From assembly GCA_930367215.1 (NCBI GenBank), contig OV884058.1, positions 111,437,802 to 111,501,801 of the forward strand: a stretch of 64,000 nucleotides of DNA, read 5' to 3'. The position numbers were made by a program, and so were the translations under genes. Below the pieces are notes generated by a model that was given only the letters and a program-made list of their open reading frames with translations, was not told the origin of the DNA and ran no database searches. Of the stretch, positions 41,990 to 53,161 are shown piece after piece. Source of the DNA: Pollenia angustigena. Taxonomy: Eukaryota > Arthropoda > Insecta > Diptera > Polleniidae. Each line of letters opens with the position of its first letter. Position 1 is the stretch's first letter.

Positions 41990-43578
41990 TAAGTTGCATT
42001 GCGTAAGTAATTGATGTTCTCTGAAATGCGTGAACCGATCAAACCGTGGAAGGTGACGTCAATACCAAGGTTTTTATGTATCAACGGTCTTCAAATGTGT
42101 ATTGGTTCATGAGTTATAGCTATTTTAGTGAACACTGCATTCATTCCGAAACAGTTATTTATATTCCCATACAAATATCAACAAAATGCCCTCCATTTTG
42201 AAATCCTCCGAAACGGCTTGACCGATTTTTATGAAATTTTGTATGTGTATTTGTTAGGTATGAGAATAGGTCGTAGAGTATATTTTATATCGCTAGAGGG
42301 CGCAAAATATTGCAATACGGGTAAAAGCTCCCACTCCCCAATCTTATAAACTAACACCCAGAGAATAAACATGTTTAAATATGGTGACCTCCAACAATAC
42401 TATGTTTAACGAAAATTTTAACCATATTATGTTAAATTTAATCATAAATTTGTCAGTGACAACCATATTATTGTAAAAATAGTCCTCCATTAAGAAGCCA
42501 CAACCATATTATGGTTAATAATAACTTAAACATATTAAACACTTATAATAGCATGATTGGTTTTCAACCATAGCATGTTGCTCTTGAAAAAGAGGAAAAT
42601 ACTATTGTTCATTTAAAAACAAATTATTGTCATATTTAACCAAACCATGTTTAGAGGCAACCATAAAATGTTTGTGGCTTCTTAATAGGAGAATAACTTA
42701 ACCATAATATGGTTGCCGGTTACAAAAATATGTTTAAATTAAAGATAATATGGTGAAAATTTTCATTAAACATAGTATTGTTGGAGGTGACCATATTTTA
42801 ACATGTATATTCTCTGCGTGAATCAACTGGTTTTCTTAAAATTTGGCAGGCAGATAATGTAACATCTGAAAGAGAATAGGGATTAGGGTGTGAACTAGGG
42901 TAAGAGGGCTAAAAGCTCCCCCTCTCTTTATCTTCGTAACTAATCAACCGATTTTTTTGAAATTTCGCAAGCAAATAGTGTTACAGTTGGAAGGAACTAT
43001 AGCCTATTGTTTATATTATTTATGGCGTGAAATAGAGCAAGAGGGATAAATGCTCCCCCTCCCTCTATCTTCTTAACTAATCAAGCGGTTTTCTTAAAAT
43101 TTGGCATGCATACACTGTAACATCGGAAAGAGAACAGGGCATTGAATAGGGCAAGAGGGGTAAAAGCTCCGCCTCCCTATATCTTCTTAACTAAACAATT
43201 AATTTTCTTGAAATTGGGCAGGCAAATAGTGTAACATCTGGAAAGAACTATAGCCTATTTTATTATTTAGGGCGTGAAATAGAGCAAGAGGGGTAAATGC
43301 TCCCCCTCCCTTTATCTTCTTAACTAATCAAGCGGTTTTCTTAAAATTTGGCATGCATACACTGTAACATCGGAAAGAGAACAGGGCATGGAATATATCT
43401 ATATCTATCTATATCTTCTTAACTAATCAATTAATTTTCTTGAAACTGGGCAGGCAAATAGTGTAACATCTGGAAAGAACTATGGCCTATAATTTTTTCT
43501 TAAAATTTGGCTAGCATACACGGTTGCATCTCAAAGAAATAAGTTATGTGGCAAAACAACTTTTGCAGGGCCAGCTAG
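41990..43578 (+). mobile_element. Helitron-like non-autonomous element, copy 2
   Basis: The right end is a hairpin (GCAAAA..TTTTGC) followed by AGGGCCAGCTAG and a host T. The left part (gaaccgatcaaaccgtggaa, cccatacaaatatcaacaaa) matches the minus-strand copy at 3803-4720. From 42830 to 43500 it consists of imperfect tandem blocks; one 60-base stretch recurs 247 bases apart (43081 and 43328), with a related alternate block between. The left boundary is approximate. It is interrupted by the MITE at 42355-42820. Confidence 0.68.
42355..42820. mobile_element. 466-bp foldback element with very long arms, inside the Helitron-like copy
   Basis: Left CACCCAGAGAATAAACATG is mirrored by CATGTATATTCTCTGCGTG. 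The arms stay alike for about 170 bases (gtgacctccaacaatactat; ttaagaagccacaa). AA flanks both sides. The word accatattatggtta recurs in several places. Confidence 0.85.
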
Positions 43579-43589
43579 TTTTTTATTAA

Positions 43590-45190
43590 GAAAAGTACTG
43601 CTGAAAGTTCTTCTGGCGAATGTTTTCTTCTTGTTCTATCTTTGAACCCAATTGAAGCACAGCCGCGAATAACGTTGTAAACGCCACATTTTGCAAAAAC
43701 TGTTTTTTTGCAGATAACCGTTGGCCTTACTCTCTTACACAGTTAAAGCATCAAATCAACCAAAACTATGCACCTTAAATTAAACACCTCAAAATGGCAT
43801 ACAAAGTGTGAACATTGCAAGTTACTAACAAAATGATGAAACTAGAGTTTTTTTTCCCGGAGTTTTTCGATTCCCGGGAAAGCGGGAAACATTTTTAAAT
43901 TTCCCGGGATCCCGGGATCCCGCTCCATACAAATAATACAAAGTAAACTTGGTTTTATTAATGAAAAAAACTTTTATAAACAAACGTGAGGGAACTTGTT
44001 TACAAAGTAAGTAAAATAAATGCTTAAATACTACAAAAATTAATTGAAGATTGAAAGCGGAACTTGAATTATTATTACCTTTGGCTATTATAAGTAAATT
44101 CCGTATTATGATGATCTAGTTCAAGATAAAATAAACATAACAATTGAGGTACTCAAGATATGAGATCAAAAAGTAAAATCATAAAATATATAAAATATTT
44201 TAATAAATATATTAACATTTTTTAACGGCGTAGGAAATTACTTTCTGACACACTCAAAGCGTTTAGTGAGTCGCCAAAGAGTATATTTCTGATTTTGTTT
44301 ACTGATTACCATGTTTCCGAAACATTTCGTTTACTTTTTTACCGAGGTTGGACAAATAATTAAAAGTGCACCGTTGTTGCATGCTTCTGATGTCAAGGTT
44401 GATGCAAAAAATAGCATCATCCGGACTACTTCTTACAAACTATTTCTTTTCATTAGGTCCATCTGTAATCTTTAGGACAATGTGTTTTTCAAATTGTATG
44501 TTTTAGTAACTTACACGAGTTTCATTATTTTTTTATTTCGGTTTCCCCGCACTTCCCGGATATATTACCAAGCTCGATTTTTTTTTTGTAGATACGACTA
44601 TGTTGCAATAACGGAGCGATATGTTTATGTATATCCTATTTTTAAGACTTGTCCATGGTAAATGAGAATTTACTGCCTGCATCTTATTTTGAATTTATGT
44701 TCTTTATCAATTCATCACTTCACTAAATTTATTAGATGCTAATTTTTAGAGAAAAGAAAACTAAATTTCAGAGTAAAAATAGCTGTTTTCTGAAACTATG
44801 AAGAACTTTTTATTTCCCGGGATCCCGCAACAAAAATCCCGGGAAAACGGGAAATATAATAAGTGGGATTCCCGGGAAAAAACCCTAGATGAAACCGAAA
44901 TGGTTTTGCAGTGCGGGATAATGTTTTAAGAGCATTTTGCATAAAAGTTTTTATTATCATTATTTTAAATAATAGAAAAAAAAATGTTTAAAACAAATAA
45001 TGCTGCCTGTCAAAAAACGTTTTTTTGCTCTCCTGAAAAATTATTATTTTGTAATTTAAAACGTTATTCGCGGCTTGCTTCAATTGTTGATATTAGTTTG
45101 TGCTCTTTTAAAATTAGAAGTTTGATTTTAAAGACGAAAGGCGAAAAACGTTGCAAAAAATCAAATATGTAGAATTATAGGCAAAACTCG
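43590..45190. repeat. Older inverted-repeat region enclosing hAT-like element 8
   Basis: caattgaagcacagccgcga, ataacgtt at 43650-43678 is mirrored by aacgttattcgcggc, ttgcttcaattg at 45060-45086. The hAT-like element at 43843-44887 lies between the arms and is inserted asymmetrically. Confidence 0.65.
43843..44887. mobile_element. hAT-like non-autonomous element 8 (1045 bp, TSD GATGAAAC)
   Basis: TAGAGTTTTTTTTCCCGG left and CCGGGAAAAAACCCTA right; exact octamers GATGAAAC at 43835-43842 and 44888-44895. Subterminal zones are full of CCCGGGA and GCGGGAAA words (43856-43923 and 44815-44880). No coding seen. Confidence 0.94.
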
Positions 45191-45468
45191 AAAAAATACG
45201 TTGAAAGTAAGTGATCAAAGAGAACTACGAGGTCTCCACATTCTCCATACAATTTTCCGTAGAAAACCGTCATGCAATGTAATCTGTTTTGTTATAACAG
45301 CGTTTTTCTTATGCTCTTACAAGTATTTGTACTAATTTTTTCAACAATGCTACCGTATTTTCATTGAAGTTCATACATTTTTGTAAAATTGGAATTAAGG
45401 TTATAGCTGCACTTTTATCCCCCGAGAGTTCAAATTTAATAATTGTTCCCACTTGCTCCAAAGATTTA

Positions 45469-45617
45469 CTGCCTGTTTAACGATATCGAACGTCATCGTT
45501 CGCATAGAAAATAACATTTAAAACAAAAACAAAAATCGAACATTGTTCGAAGTTTGTTTTTGTTTTTAATGTTAATTTCTATGCGAACGATGACGTTCGA
45601 AATCCATGAACAGGCTG
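45469..45617. mobile_element. 149-bp MITE (CTGCCTGTTTA ends, TSD TTA)
   Basis: Arms CTGCCTGTTTAACGATATCG and aacgtcatcgttcgcataga are mirrored at the right. TTA at 45466-45468 and 45618-45620. Shares cgttcgcatagaaaat with the 25063 MITE and the terminal CTGCCTGTTT with the 6024 MITE. Confidence 0.9.
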
Positions 45618-45620
45618 TTA

Positions 45621-47224
45621 GTACTAACGATAGGGCATCACCCCTTTAACTCCACAATACAAAAAAATCACGCTTATTTATTTTATTAACTTCAGTAAAA
45701 ATATTTTTATTGTTATTTTATAATTTATTTTAATTTATGTTCATAATAAAATAACAAACAATCAAAAAATCTATATCTATTGAAAAATATTATAAGTACT
45801 TTAATAAAGTACTCGTATCTTTTATAAGCAAAACTACTGAATAGTGTGTGCACTGCAGGGTTGGACTCACTGTACTTACTCGTGCTACACACTGCATGAA
45901 AAACAAATAAAAAAAAAAAAAAATTATAAATAAGTACGGCTTTAACAATTTTTTATAAGGTTGACTTAAATCAGCACTTTTGTTTATTTGTTTTTTGTTT
46001 GGAAGTCCATTTGAAATGATAATAACTACTGTGTCAGTAGAATTTTAAATTATTTAAATACGATAAAACAAGTAGAAACGCTCAAGACTCAAATACACAC
46101 ATTCAGATGTACGATTTATATAAATTGAAATGCGATAAATGGAATATAAAGTTGGCAAAAATCATTCTAATAACTATTCAAATGTAAATTATTTATTTAT
46201 TTGTAGTTTGAGTTTTTTATGTGCATTAAATTAACTAAATAAAGGAATTTGTTTAAGTGTGTATCTGATTAAGGCCAACAAATTCTAATTTTTTATAATA
46301 TGGAAAGGGTTTGGCGAAATGGAGGTGTTAATTTGAACTTAAAAGATTTGAAAATTAATAAACAATTTTATTGGTGTAAATTTTAATGCTATATTTGCCA
46401 ATTTTCTTTTTCAATATCAATATTTATTGGAAATTTATGGCGTTAACGTGATTTTAAAAAGGTGTTCCTTTATGGGAACTATTACCAAATAAAGGGCAAT
46501 TTAAACACAATTTGTAGTTCCAGGTTCGTTTAATTTTTATAATTATTATATGTGAAAATTCTTATACATTTGAACATAGAATATTGTTTTGTTTTGTTTT
46601 GCATTCATAAAAAACTCATTTCTTTTGCACTTTCTTTACACCCCGTCTTCATCGTCCATAAATGTACCAACATTATCACTAAAATCGTGTTATTGTTAGA
46701 TGAGGACTGCTAATCAGGCATGTCGTAGCATTCCATCAAAAAAATAAATGAAAAAAATAAAAGGAACAAATTTTTATTAAATAAAGCTTAATCAAATGAC
46801 TACTAATAAATTATTAGTAATAATAAGAGGATTTAACACTACTCTTGCACTTTAGTACTTGGTTGTAACGGCCTGTGCAAAAACTATGTTTCTAGCGCCA
46901 TCTGTTTTGGATACAAACAGTTGGCTTACTCAACTATTGCACTGTAAAGAACAGTGCAACAAACATATCTAACACCAGAACAGTAACCAAATTAAATTGT
47001 GGGTTATACTACTTCTGCGCTGATAGCCTCAAAAAGTATGTTTGATTATTACAATGATTCCTTAGTCAATTAGTAAATTTTTAACATAAACATTTTAATT
47101 TATTAAAGCTGTTGAGAAAACAGAACAAACTCATGTGTTTTCCAATCAAAGTATTGCCACATAGTTCTCTTTAGGCGGTGGAAACGTAACTGCCCATCTA
47201 TACCAGACATAAAAATTGCGACAT
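45621..47224. other. About 1.6 kb without recognisable features
   Basis: AT-rich with poly-A/T runs; no gene or repeat supported. Confidence 0.45.
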
Positions 47225-47227
47225 ATA

Positions 47228-47369
47228 GTCCCGGTTCACACACGTCAAGTTTTACTCGTCAAGTCTTAAGCTTTTAGGAGAGAAGGAAAAAGAGAATGCC
47301 ATTTCATTTCCCCTCTCTCCTAAAAACTCAAGACTTGACGAATCAAACTTGACGTGTGTGAACCGTTAC
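47228..47369. mobile_element. MITE family B, copy 4 (142 bp, TSD ATA)
   Basis: GTCCCGGTTCACACACGTCA and TGACGTGTGTGAACCGTTAC ends; arms contain actcgtcaagtct and gcttttaggagagaagg / ctctcctaaaaact. ATA at 47225-47227 and 47370-47372. Confidence 0.92.
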
Positions 47370-47444
47370 ATATTGCAGTAAATGTCAAAATGATGTTATC
47401 TTTAATGTAGACAGCACTTTTTTCTTAAAATTTATTGCCGGCAA

Positions 47445-47499
47445 TTTATGTTGCAATAATTGTTAGTCAATTTTCATTGACAATTATTGCTAACATAAA
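47445..47499. repeat. 55-base hairpin
   Basis: tttatgttgcaataattg pairs with caattattgctaacataaa with one mismatch; the loop includes tcaattttcattga, itself palindromic. Confidence 0.65.
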
Positions 47500-47789
47500 A
47501 CGTCAAATTTGGCTGTCAATTTAAAAAAGAAGCAAATTGTGTGGGAAAGAAAGTAAGTCTGTGAAATGTTAGCAAATCATAATTGAATTAAAAGAGTTAA
47601 ATTATAAAAAATAAACTCTTCAATTATTTTTTATAAAATAAACACTAAAATAAAATTGCAAATAAAAGAAAAAAAAAAACATGTAAAATCAATTAAAATG
47701 GATAATCATTCAGGAAAGCAAATTTCGATCTACCAAATGTTAAAATACAATTTGGTTTAAGGATTGATGTTTGACTAGTGACGTCAGCA

Positions 47790-47905
47790 GTCGTCGATGG
47801 CTGCGAGTGTAAGACGGCAAATCCATCTGAGGAGATCGAGTGGTTGCGATCGAAACAAGTCATGGTAACCTGCCGGCCAGGGTTCGAGCCCGAGCCACGT
47901 CAAGA
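47790..47905 (+). repeat. Possible tRNA-derived SINE head
   Basis: Richer in G+C than its flanks, with a good RNA polymerase III B-box-like word ggttcgagccc at 47880-47890 and a weak A-box-like gatggctgcgagtg about 80 bases upstream. It does not fold as a tRNA by eye. No second copy is present here. Confidence 0.4.
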
Positions 47906-48086
47906 ATGAAAGATTATCAATAACAATTTTAATTGATTTTCATGTTGTAAAATTCCTTTCTTCATAAAAATAATTTAATAAAAAATTAAATTTCATGAAC
48001 TTAAGCCTAATTAAAATATTAAAAATTTGGATTAATTGCAAAAATTTATTTTGTTTATATTATTTTTTCTTATTTGATAGTAACTG

Positions 48087-48200
48087 CCGTATTCATAAAT
48101 AATTTAAATGGATTTGAAATGCATTTTAAGAAAAATTTGTATGAAAATTTTGCCTTAAAACACATTTCAAACTTATTTTATTTTTGATGAATTTGGCAAT
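48087..48200. repeat. Palindrome related to the 21566 MITE
   Basis: ccgtattcataaataattta on the left, and 'aatttggcaa' with 'tttgatgaatt' on the right; internal 'aaaatttgtatgaaaatttt' is also shared with 21600-21640. Confidence 0.55.
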
Positions 48201-48403
48201 TATTATTTGAATTTATATTAATTTGTTTATGCTTGAGTTCTTTTTTATATAAAAATATTAATTTGAACTTCAGTCTAATTAAAAATATCAAAATTTGGAT
48301 TAAAAACCATTAACAGTTCAACAAAACTAACCACAATCTAATTAATATTAATTTCACTATGCTAGTTGAAAAAAATATACCAGCCGGGCACATGGCGTTT
48401 TAA

Positions 48404-49957
48404 CATAATTCGGGTACGCCGAATCCAATGGTGCTAACAGTTGTTTTTAGGTTAGCGCTTGTTTTCGAGATATACCGTTATTTCGAAAATGGAGGAGGTC
48501 GCTCAACATATATTCGCGTAACTCAAAAACGCTTTAGCTTATTGAAATTACTAAAAAAAAACTGTAGGATGCTCCTAGATGGGTCAAATGTTAGCCCAAA
48601 ATACAAAATGTTCAATGCAGACTAGAAATATATTGAAGAAAAAGTCCCATAAATGCCCAGTGGTCGCCCCTAGGGGAATGAAATGTATGACCGACCGCAA
48701 TTAGTTTGTTGTCCCTAATATTTTCTCAAAACATACTTGCCCTTTATCTCCACCCCTTAAGGGGGCTCCCATACAAATATTGCGGTTTGTAAAATTGGAT
48801 GCCCCTGGATAGGTCAAATGTACGACTCACCTCACATTATTTTTCATCTTAATCATTTATTTCTAATATTCCTGAAGGGCGCTCCCATACAAAATGTTTA
48901 ATGCAGACTAGAAATATATTGAAGCAAAAGTTCCATTAATGCCCAGGAGTCGCCGCTAGTGGGAAAAAATGAATGCCCGACCTCAATTAGTTTTTTATCC
49001 TTAGCATTTCCTCGAGACATACTTGCCATTTATCACCACATCTAAGGGGGGCTCCCATACAAATATTGCGTTTTATAAAATTCTTAAATTAATTAAAATT
49101 CGACTTTTGTGAATAAAATCGAAAGTTGCTAACAGATTTAAATCATTAATGGCTTGTTTTGTTTGCAATTTCGTTTTTTATACGTCTGGAAAAAATTAGA
49201 ATCTACCCAGTAAAAAAAATTTGGGTTTGAAGCACTACAGAGAAAAAGCACATACTCAAGCGCTTCAATTAGAGAGCTCTTATAACGCATTAAATGATAA
49301 CGAATAAAACATACAAAAAAGCTGCTATTTTAGTGCTGACAAGGAAGAGGGGTTTTAACCGTAAAAAAATATATTATGGTTTACGAAAATGATTGAAAAA
49401 AGGCATTTAAACACGTAAAAGCCAAACATTCATGAATATGTTAATATAGTTAGCCCTTAAAAAAGCACTCTAGGAGCGCTTTGTTTGCATGTTAAAAGAA
49501 GCGCTTATTGTCAGCAGAAAATAGTCCTCCAAGCCGAGAACACCCCATACAAAAATCAGGCATCCCATCAGCAGGTTTGAAGCGATTTGAGGTATGAATT
49601 CATACAAAAAACCTGCTTTTTTGGAGCACGTTTTTTACTGGGTAGCTGCATTTTCCAATTTTTATGAATTTTTAAAAAACAAAAATTTAAAAATTTTGAT
49701 AAAAAAAATTATTTTTTTTCAAAAAAAAAAAAAATTATGTTTCTAAAAAGAATATAACAATTAGTTTTACCTCTCTTAAAGGAAATTTTATTGCGAAATT
49801 TAGGTTTTCTATTTTTTTTCAAAAAGCTAAAGCGTTTTAGTTACGCGAACAGATGTTGTGCAACATCGTCCATTTTCGAAAGAACGGCATATCTCGAAAA
49901 CCAACGCTAACCCAAAAAAACGGCTTACACCACTGGATTCAGCGTACCCGAATTAGG
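48404..49957. mobile_element. TTAA-flanked element with about 150-bp terminal inverted repeats (DR1 parent)
   Basis: CATAATTCGGGTACGCCGAA left is mirrored by ttcagcgtacccgaattagg right, and arms stay alike to about 48555 and 49810 (ttttcgagatataccg / cggcatatctcgaaaa; aaaaacgctttagctt / aagctaaagcgtttta). TTAA at 48400-48403 and 49958-49961. The interior carries two imperfect copies of a roughly 280-base unit with 'gggggctcccatacaaat'. TTAA duplications are known for piggyBac and Kolobok elements; no transposase is present, so the superfamily is open. Confidence 0.85.
49204..49637. mobile_element. 434-bp MITE (TACCCAGTAAAAAA ends) inside the TTAA element
   Basis: TACCCAGTAAAAAAAATTTG left and GTTTTTTACTGGGTA right. 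In the uninterrupted relative at 59270-59310 the host reads 'aattagaagctgcattt', so the insertion point is confirmed. The TSD is not clean. Confidence 0.82.
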
Positions 49958-50210
49958 TTAAATTTAAAAAAAATTATTTATTTATTTTGTCTACAGAAAG
50001 AACATTGTTCCTTACTCAATAATAATTAATTCTTATTTTTAATAAAAAAAACACTTCACTACGAATAAAAAATTAAATACGAGTGATATTGTGGTAAAAT
50101 TTGGGCCGTTGGCAATCATGGAGCAGGTAAAACAAACTTGCTATGAGATTTATATAGGAGTTCTATGTTCCGATATCTGCATCAATATTTGATTTTGATT
50201 TTTCCTAACT

Positions 50211-50389
50211 CAACATTTTTCATTTTTCGAATTTATTCTATGAGCTCAATTTAAGTTATGTATTTTATAAAGCTTTTTTGTAATAGTTCTATTCCTTAAA
50301 TTTTTCAGAAATGGCTTAACAAAAAAGCTTTATAAAATACATAACTGAAATTTAGCTCATAGAATAAATTCGAAAAATGAAATATGTTG
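50211..50389. repeat. Near-perfect 70-bp inverted repeat, 39-base spacer
   Basis: caacatttttcatttttcga through aagcttttttg at 50211-50280 is mirrored at 50320-50389 with only a few differences (one is a short gag in the atttaag/ctgaaattt area). It lies about 0.5 kb upstream of the tRNA gene. No TSD called. Confidence 0.85.
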
Positions 50390-50905
50390 AATATAATATA
50401 AAGTAACCTTCGGAAGGAAATAATTCCCTGTTTCTATTTTCCATAACCTAACCAAACTTTAAATCAATACCAATATTTATAAGAAAGTTATGGCAATAAT
50501 TGCTATTTTTGGGAGTGTTCAAATATGGATCGATTCCAACAAAAAAATTTAAGATTATTAAGGTTGCAATAAAATATTTTTTGGACCAAACTTAATATAA
50601 ATATGAACATAATAAGATGGAAAAAGTTTGTATGGGGTTTATAAGAAATTAAGGACGGATTCTTTGTTATTATAATTAATTTGTAAATGCCGAATATCAA
50701 AAATTGATTCTGATTCAATCGATCCAACAGTTTTATGTCTTACTACTGTAGTGTGGGTAAATAAAATTTTGTACCCTCTACCAATTTAACATCTAAATTT
50801 TCCATCCCTGATGGATTGTCAAAGTAAAAATTAAGCTTAAGAAAATAGATTTTTTCAATTTTAATTGCTACATAATATTTCTTTTAAAACACTTTTTCCT
50901 CACCG

Positions 50906-50978
50906 GTTTTCGTAGTGTAGTGGTTATCACGTGTGCTTCACACGCACAAGGTCCCCGGTTCGAACCCGGGCGGAAACA
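50906..50978 (+). tRNA. tRNA-Val-CAC: tRNA-Val (anticodon CAC)
   Basis: A 73-base cloverleaf is complete. The acceptor stem GTTTTCG (50906-50912) pairs with CGGAAAC (50971-50977), with one T-G wobble at position 5, and discriminator A follows. The D arm contains GTGTAGTGGTTATCAC. The anticodon stem is TGTGC/GCACA with loop TTCACAC, giving anticodon CAC, which reads GTG valine codons. The T arm is CCCGG-TTCGAAC-CCGGG, also the internal B box; the D-arm sequence supplies the A box. CCA is not encoded, as usual in eukaryotes. A T-run (ttttttctttt) about 10-20 bases downstream fits RNA polymerase III termination. No intron. It looks intact and is probably functional. Confidence 0.97.
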
Positions 50979-50985
50979 GTCTCAA

Positions 50986-51003
50986 ATAATTTTTTCTTTT
51001 GTA
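50986..51003 (+). terminator. RNA polymerase III T-run after tRNA-Val
   Basis: aattttttcttttg follows the tRNA 3' end within about 10 bases; runs of four or more T on the coding strand stop RNA polymerase III. A second, longer T-run lies at 51031-51049. Confidence 0.7.
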
Positions 51004-51077
51004 ATTAATTTATAATTAAAATTATATCTTTTTTTTTTTTTTTTTTTTGATTAAATAAAACATCTTCACAGTTTTTA

Positions 51078-51190
51078 TACCCACACTACAGTAGTGGAGA
51101 GGGTATCATGTGTTTGTTCTGTTGTGTGTAGCCTCCATCATTTAGTATGCCGATCGACTCAGAATCACTTTCTGTGTTTAATCGGAGAAT
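51078..51190. repeat. Dispersed fly repeat fragment (TACCCACACTACAGTAG)
   Basis: tacccacactacagtag then tggagagggtatcatg and cgatcgactcagaatcactt, as at 27673-27790. The first 17 bases occur inverted at 50743-50759 on the other side of the tRNA gene. Confidence 0.65.
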
Positions 51191-51199
51191 TGGAAAAAG

Positions 51200-51785
51200 G
51201 GCCTCTTCTATTTGATTAAAAAGAAATGTGTTTATTATAACTTTTAATAATTATAACTTATATAATTGATAAGCGTTTTTTTCTTTTAAGCAACTATTTT
51301 TTATAAGAAATTTATTTCTTATAAAAGTTGATACGATACCACTAAATTTATACGAAAACAAAAACTTGCGGTTTAAAACGTGCATTCAAATGTACACACA
51401 AATTTGGATAGTTTGTGCGAGAAAGTACGCATACATACTTGCTGTGCGAACATACTTGCTCGCATGGTTCATACTTGCCCGCATGATTGGATATTTTGCG
51501 TAAGCAAATACAATATTGCCGTGTTAAAAAAATTTCTTATAAAAAAAATATGTTTGTAGGTATTTTTATTATTGGTGCCTGGCAAAATATTTCTTGTATC
51601 AGTTTTTTTTTCTTATAAAATGTTTTTTAATACAGAATATTATTTATATTGACACACATCAAAAAAGACACGACACTGTGCTTTTGGAGTACTTTCTAAT
51701 ATGAGATGATCTTTAATATGTTATTTACTGTAGTAAAGTATAGAATTTGTAATTGTATTTGTAACCCTTAATAAATAAATAAAAA
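51200..51785. other. No gene; short palindromes
   Basis: ttttataagaaatttatttc and its complement overlap near 51300-51328, and catacttgc recurs three times at 51430-51480. Nothing more is supported. Confidence 0.4.
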
Positions 51786-51789
51786 AACA

Positions 51790-53035
51790 AGTTAGAGTGC
51801 TATATTCGGCTGTGCCGAATCTTTGATACCCTCCACCGACACTTCGAATGTTTTAGGACTAATATCTGTATAATGTATATTTATTATTATAATCTTTGTA
51901 AAAACAGACATCTGCATTAAAATTTGTTGCGGTTAATACCTATGTATATAAAATTATTGACCGACAATCAGAATCACTTTGAAAAAGTTTGAGTATAATA
52001 TCAGTTTAAGCTGAACTTAAATGATTTTCAAGAGAACAAATTATATAAAAGCCATGGTAAGCTATGAACCAATCATCCCAATTTCAATACAGCGGTGCAA
52101 TTAGTTTAAGCGTTTGCAGTGAATTTCAGAAGGCTGCTAAAATGGAATCTAAGGTGAATTATGGACCGTATATCACAAAATTGCATAACATTTTTTCTGG
52201 CCATATGAAGCTAAACTGGAAGAAAGCTTGCCGGCTATTTAGTTATTTTACCAGAGTGGGCTTTTTATGAGGCCTATGGTAAGCTATGCACCGATTTTCA
52301 CCAAATTTCACAGTGTCATTTCTAGTTCTATAAAACTGTGATGTACCAAATTTTGTTATGATAGCATTATTTTTTACGGTTTTCGACGTACTTAACTGTT
52401 TTCCGGAAGTTGGGTTTATATGGGGCCTAGGGTTCATTTATGGACCGATTTTCACGAAACTTCACAGTATCATTTCTAGTCTTATAAAACTGTGACGAGC
52501 CAAATTTTGTTATGATAACATTATTAATAATGGTCTTAGGCGTACTAAACTGTTTTCGGGGAGTAGGGTTTATATGGGGCCTAGGGTAAATTATAGACCG
52601 ATCGTCACGAAATTTTACAGCGTGATTTCCAGTTCAATAAGACAAACCCTTGCAAAATCTTATGTTATTCTGTGCATTATTCCACCATTTATGTGAGTTT
52701 TTGTAACAAAATTATCAAATTTTTTTAGGTGGTGGTTCCACATTTTGATTCATAGCTCTACTACTACTGAACCGATTTTGCTGAATTTCAATCCCAAACT
52801 GCTTAGGATAACTACAAGCAATTTGACACCCCGTTTGTTTAGTTCTTTTGAGTTTTTCGAAAGTGAGCGTATTTTCAACAGACAGACGGACAAGGCTAAA
52901 TCGACTTGGAATTACTCAAGGACCCAGAATATATATACTTTATTGGGTCTGAGATGAATAATAAAAAAGTTTCACACGGAATGACAAACTTAATATACCC
53001 TCTTCACAACTAATTGCGGTGGAGGGTATAATAAT
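51790..53035. repeat. Composite dispersed repeat, relative of 16398-18430
   Basis: Opens with a palindrome attcggctgtgccgaat and 'gataccctccaccg'; closes with attgcggtggagggtata. Internal blocks with 'tcatttctagt-ctataaaac', 'tatatggggcctagggt' and 'caatcccaaactgcttagga' occur in the same order in the 16.4-17.9 kb region. Confidence 0.65.
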
Positions 53036-53161
53036 TTAAGACAGCTGCAGAGATGTGAGATAAAAACTTATTAGATCCTTTGAGTTTTGAGTCTCTGATT
53101 CTTTTTTGAAAAATAATTGATCAAATTTTATCAAAGTTCCCATTTCATACTATTGACAAAC

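Noticed and set aside
47880..47890. tRNA gene from the GGTTCGAGCCC word
   Set aside because: No acceptor stem or anticodon arm can be drawn around it; kept only as a possible SINE.
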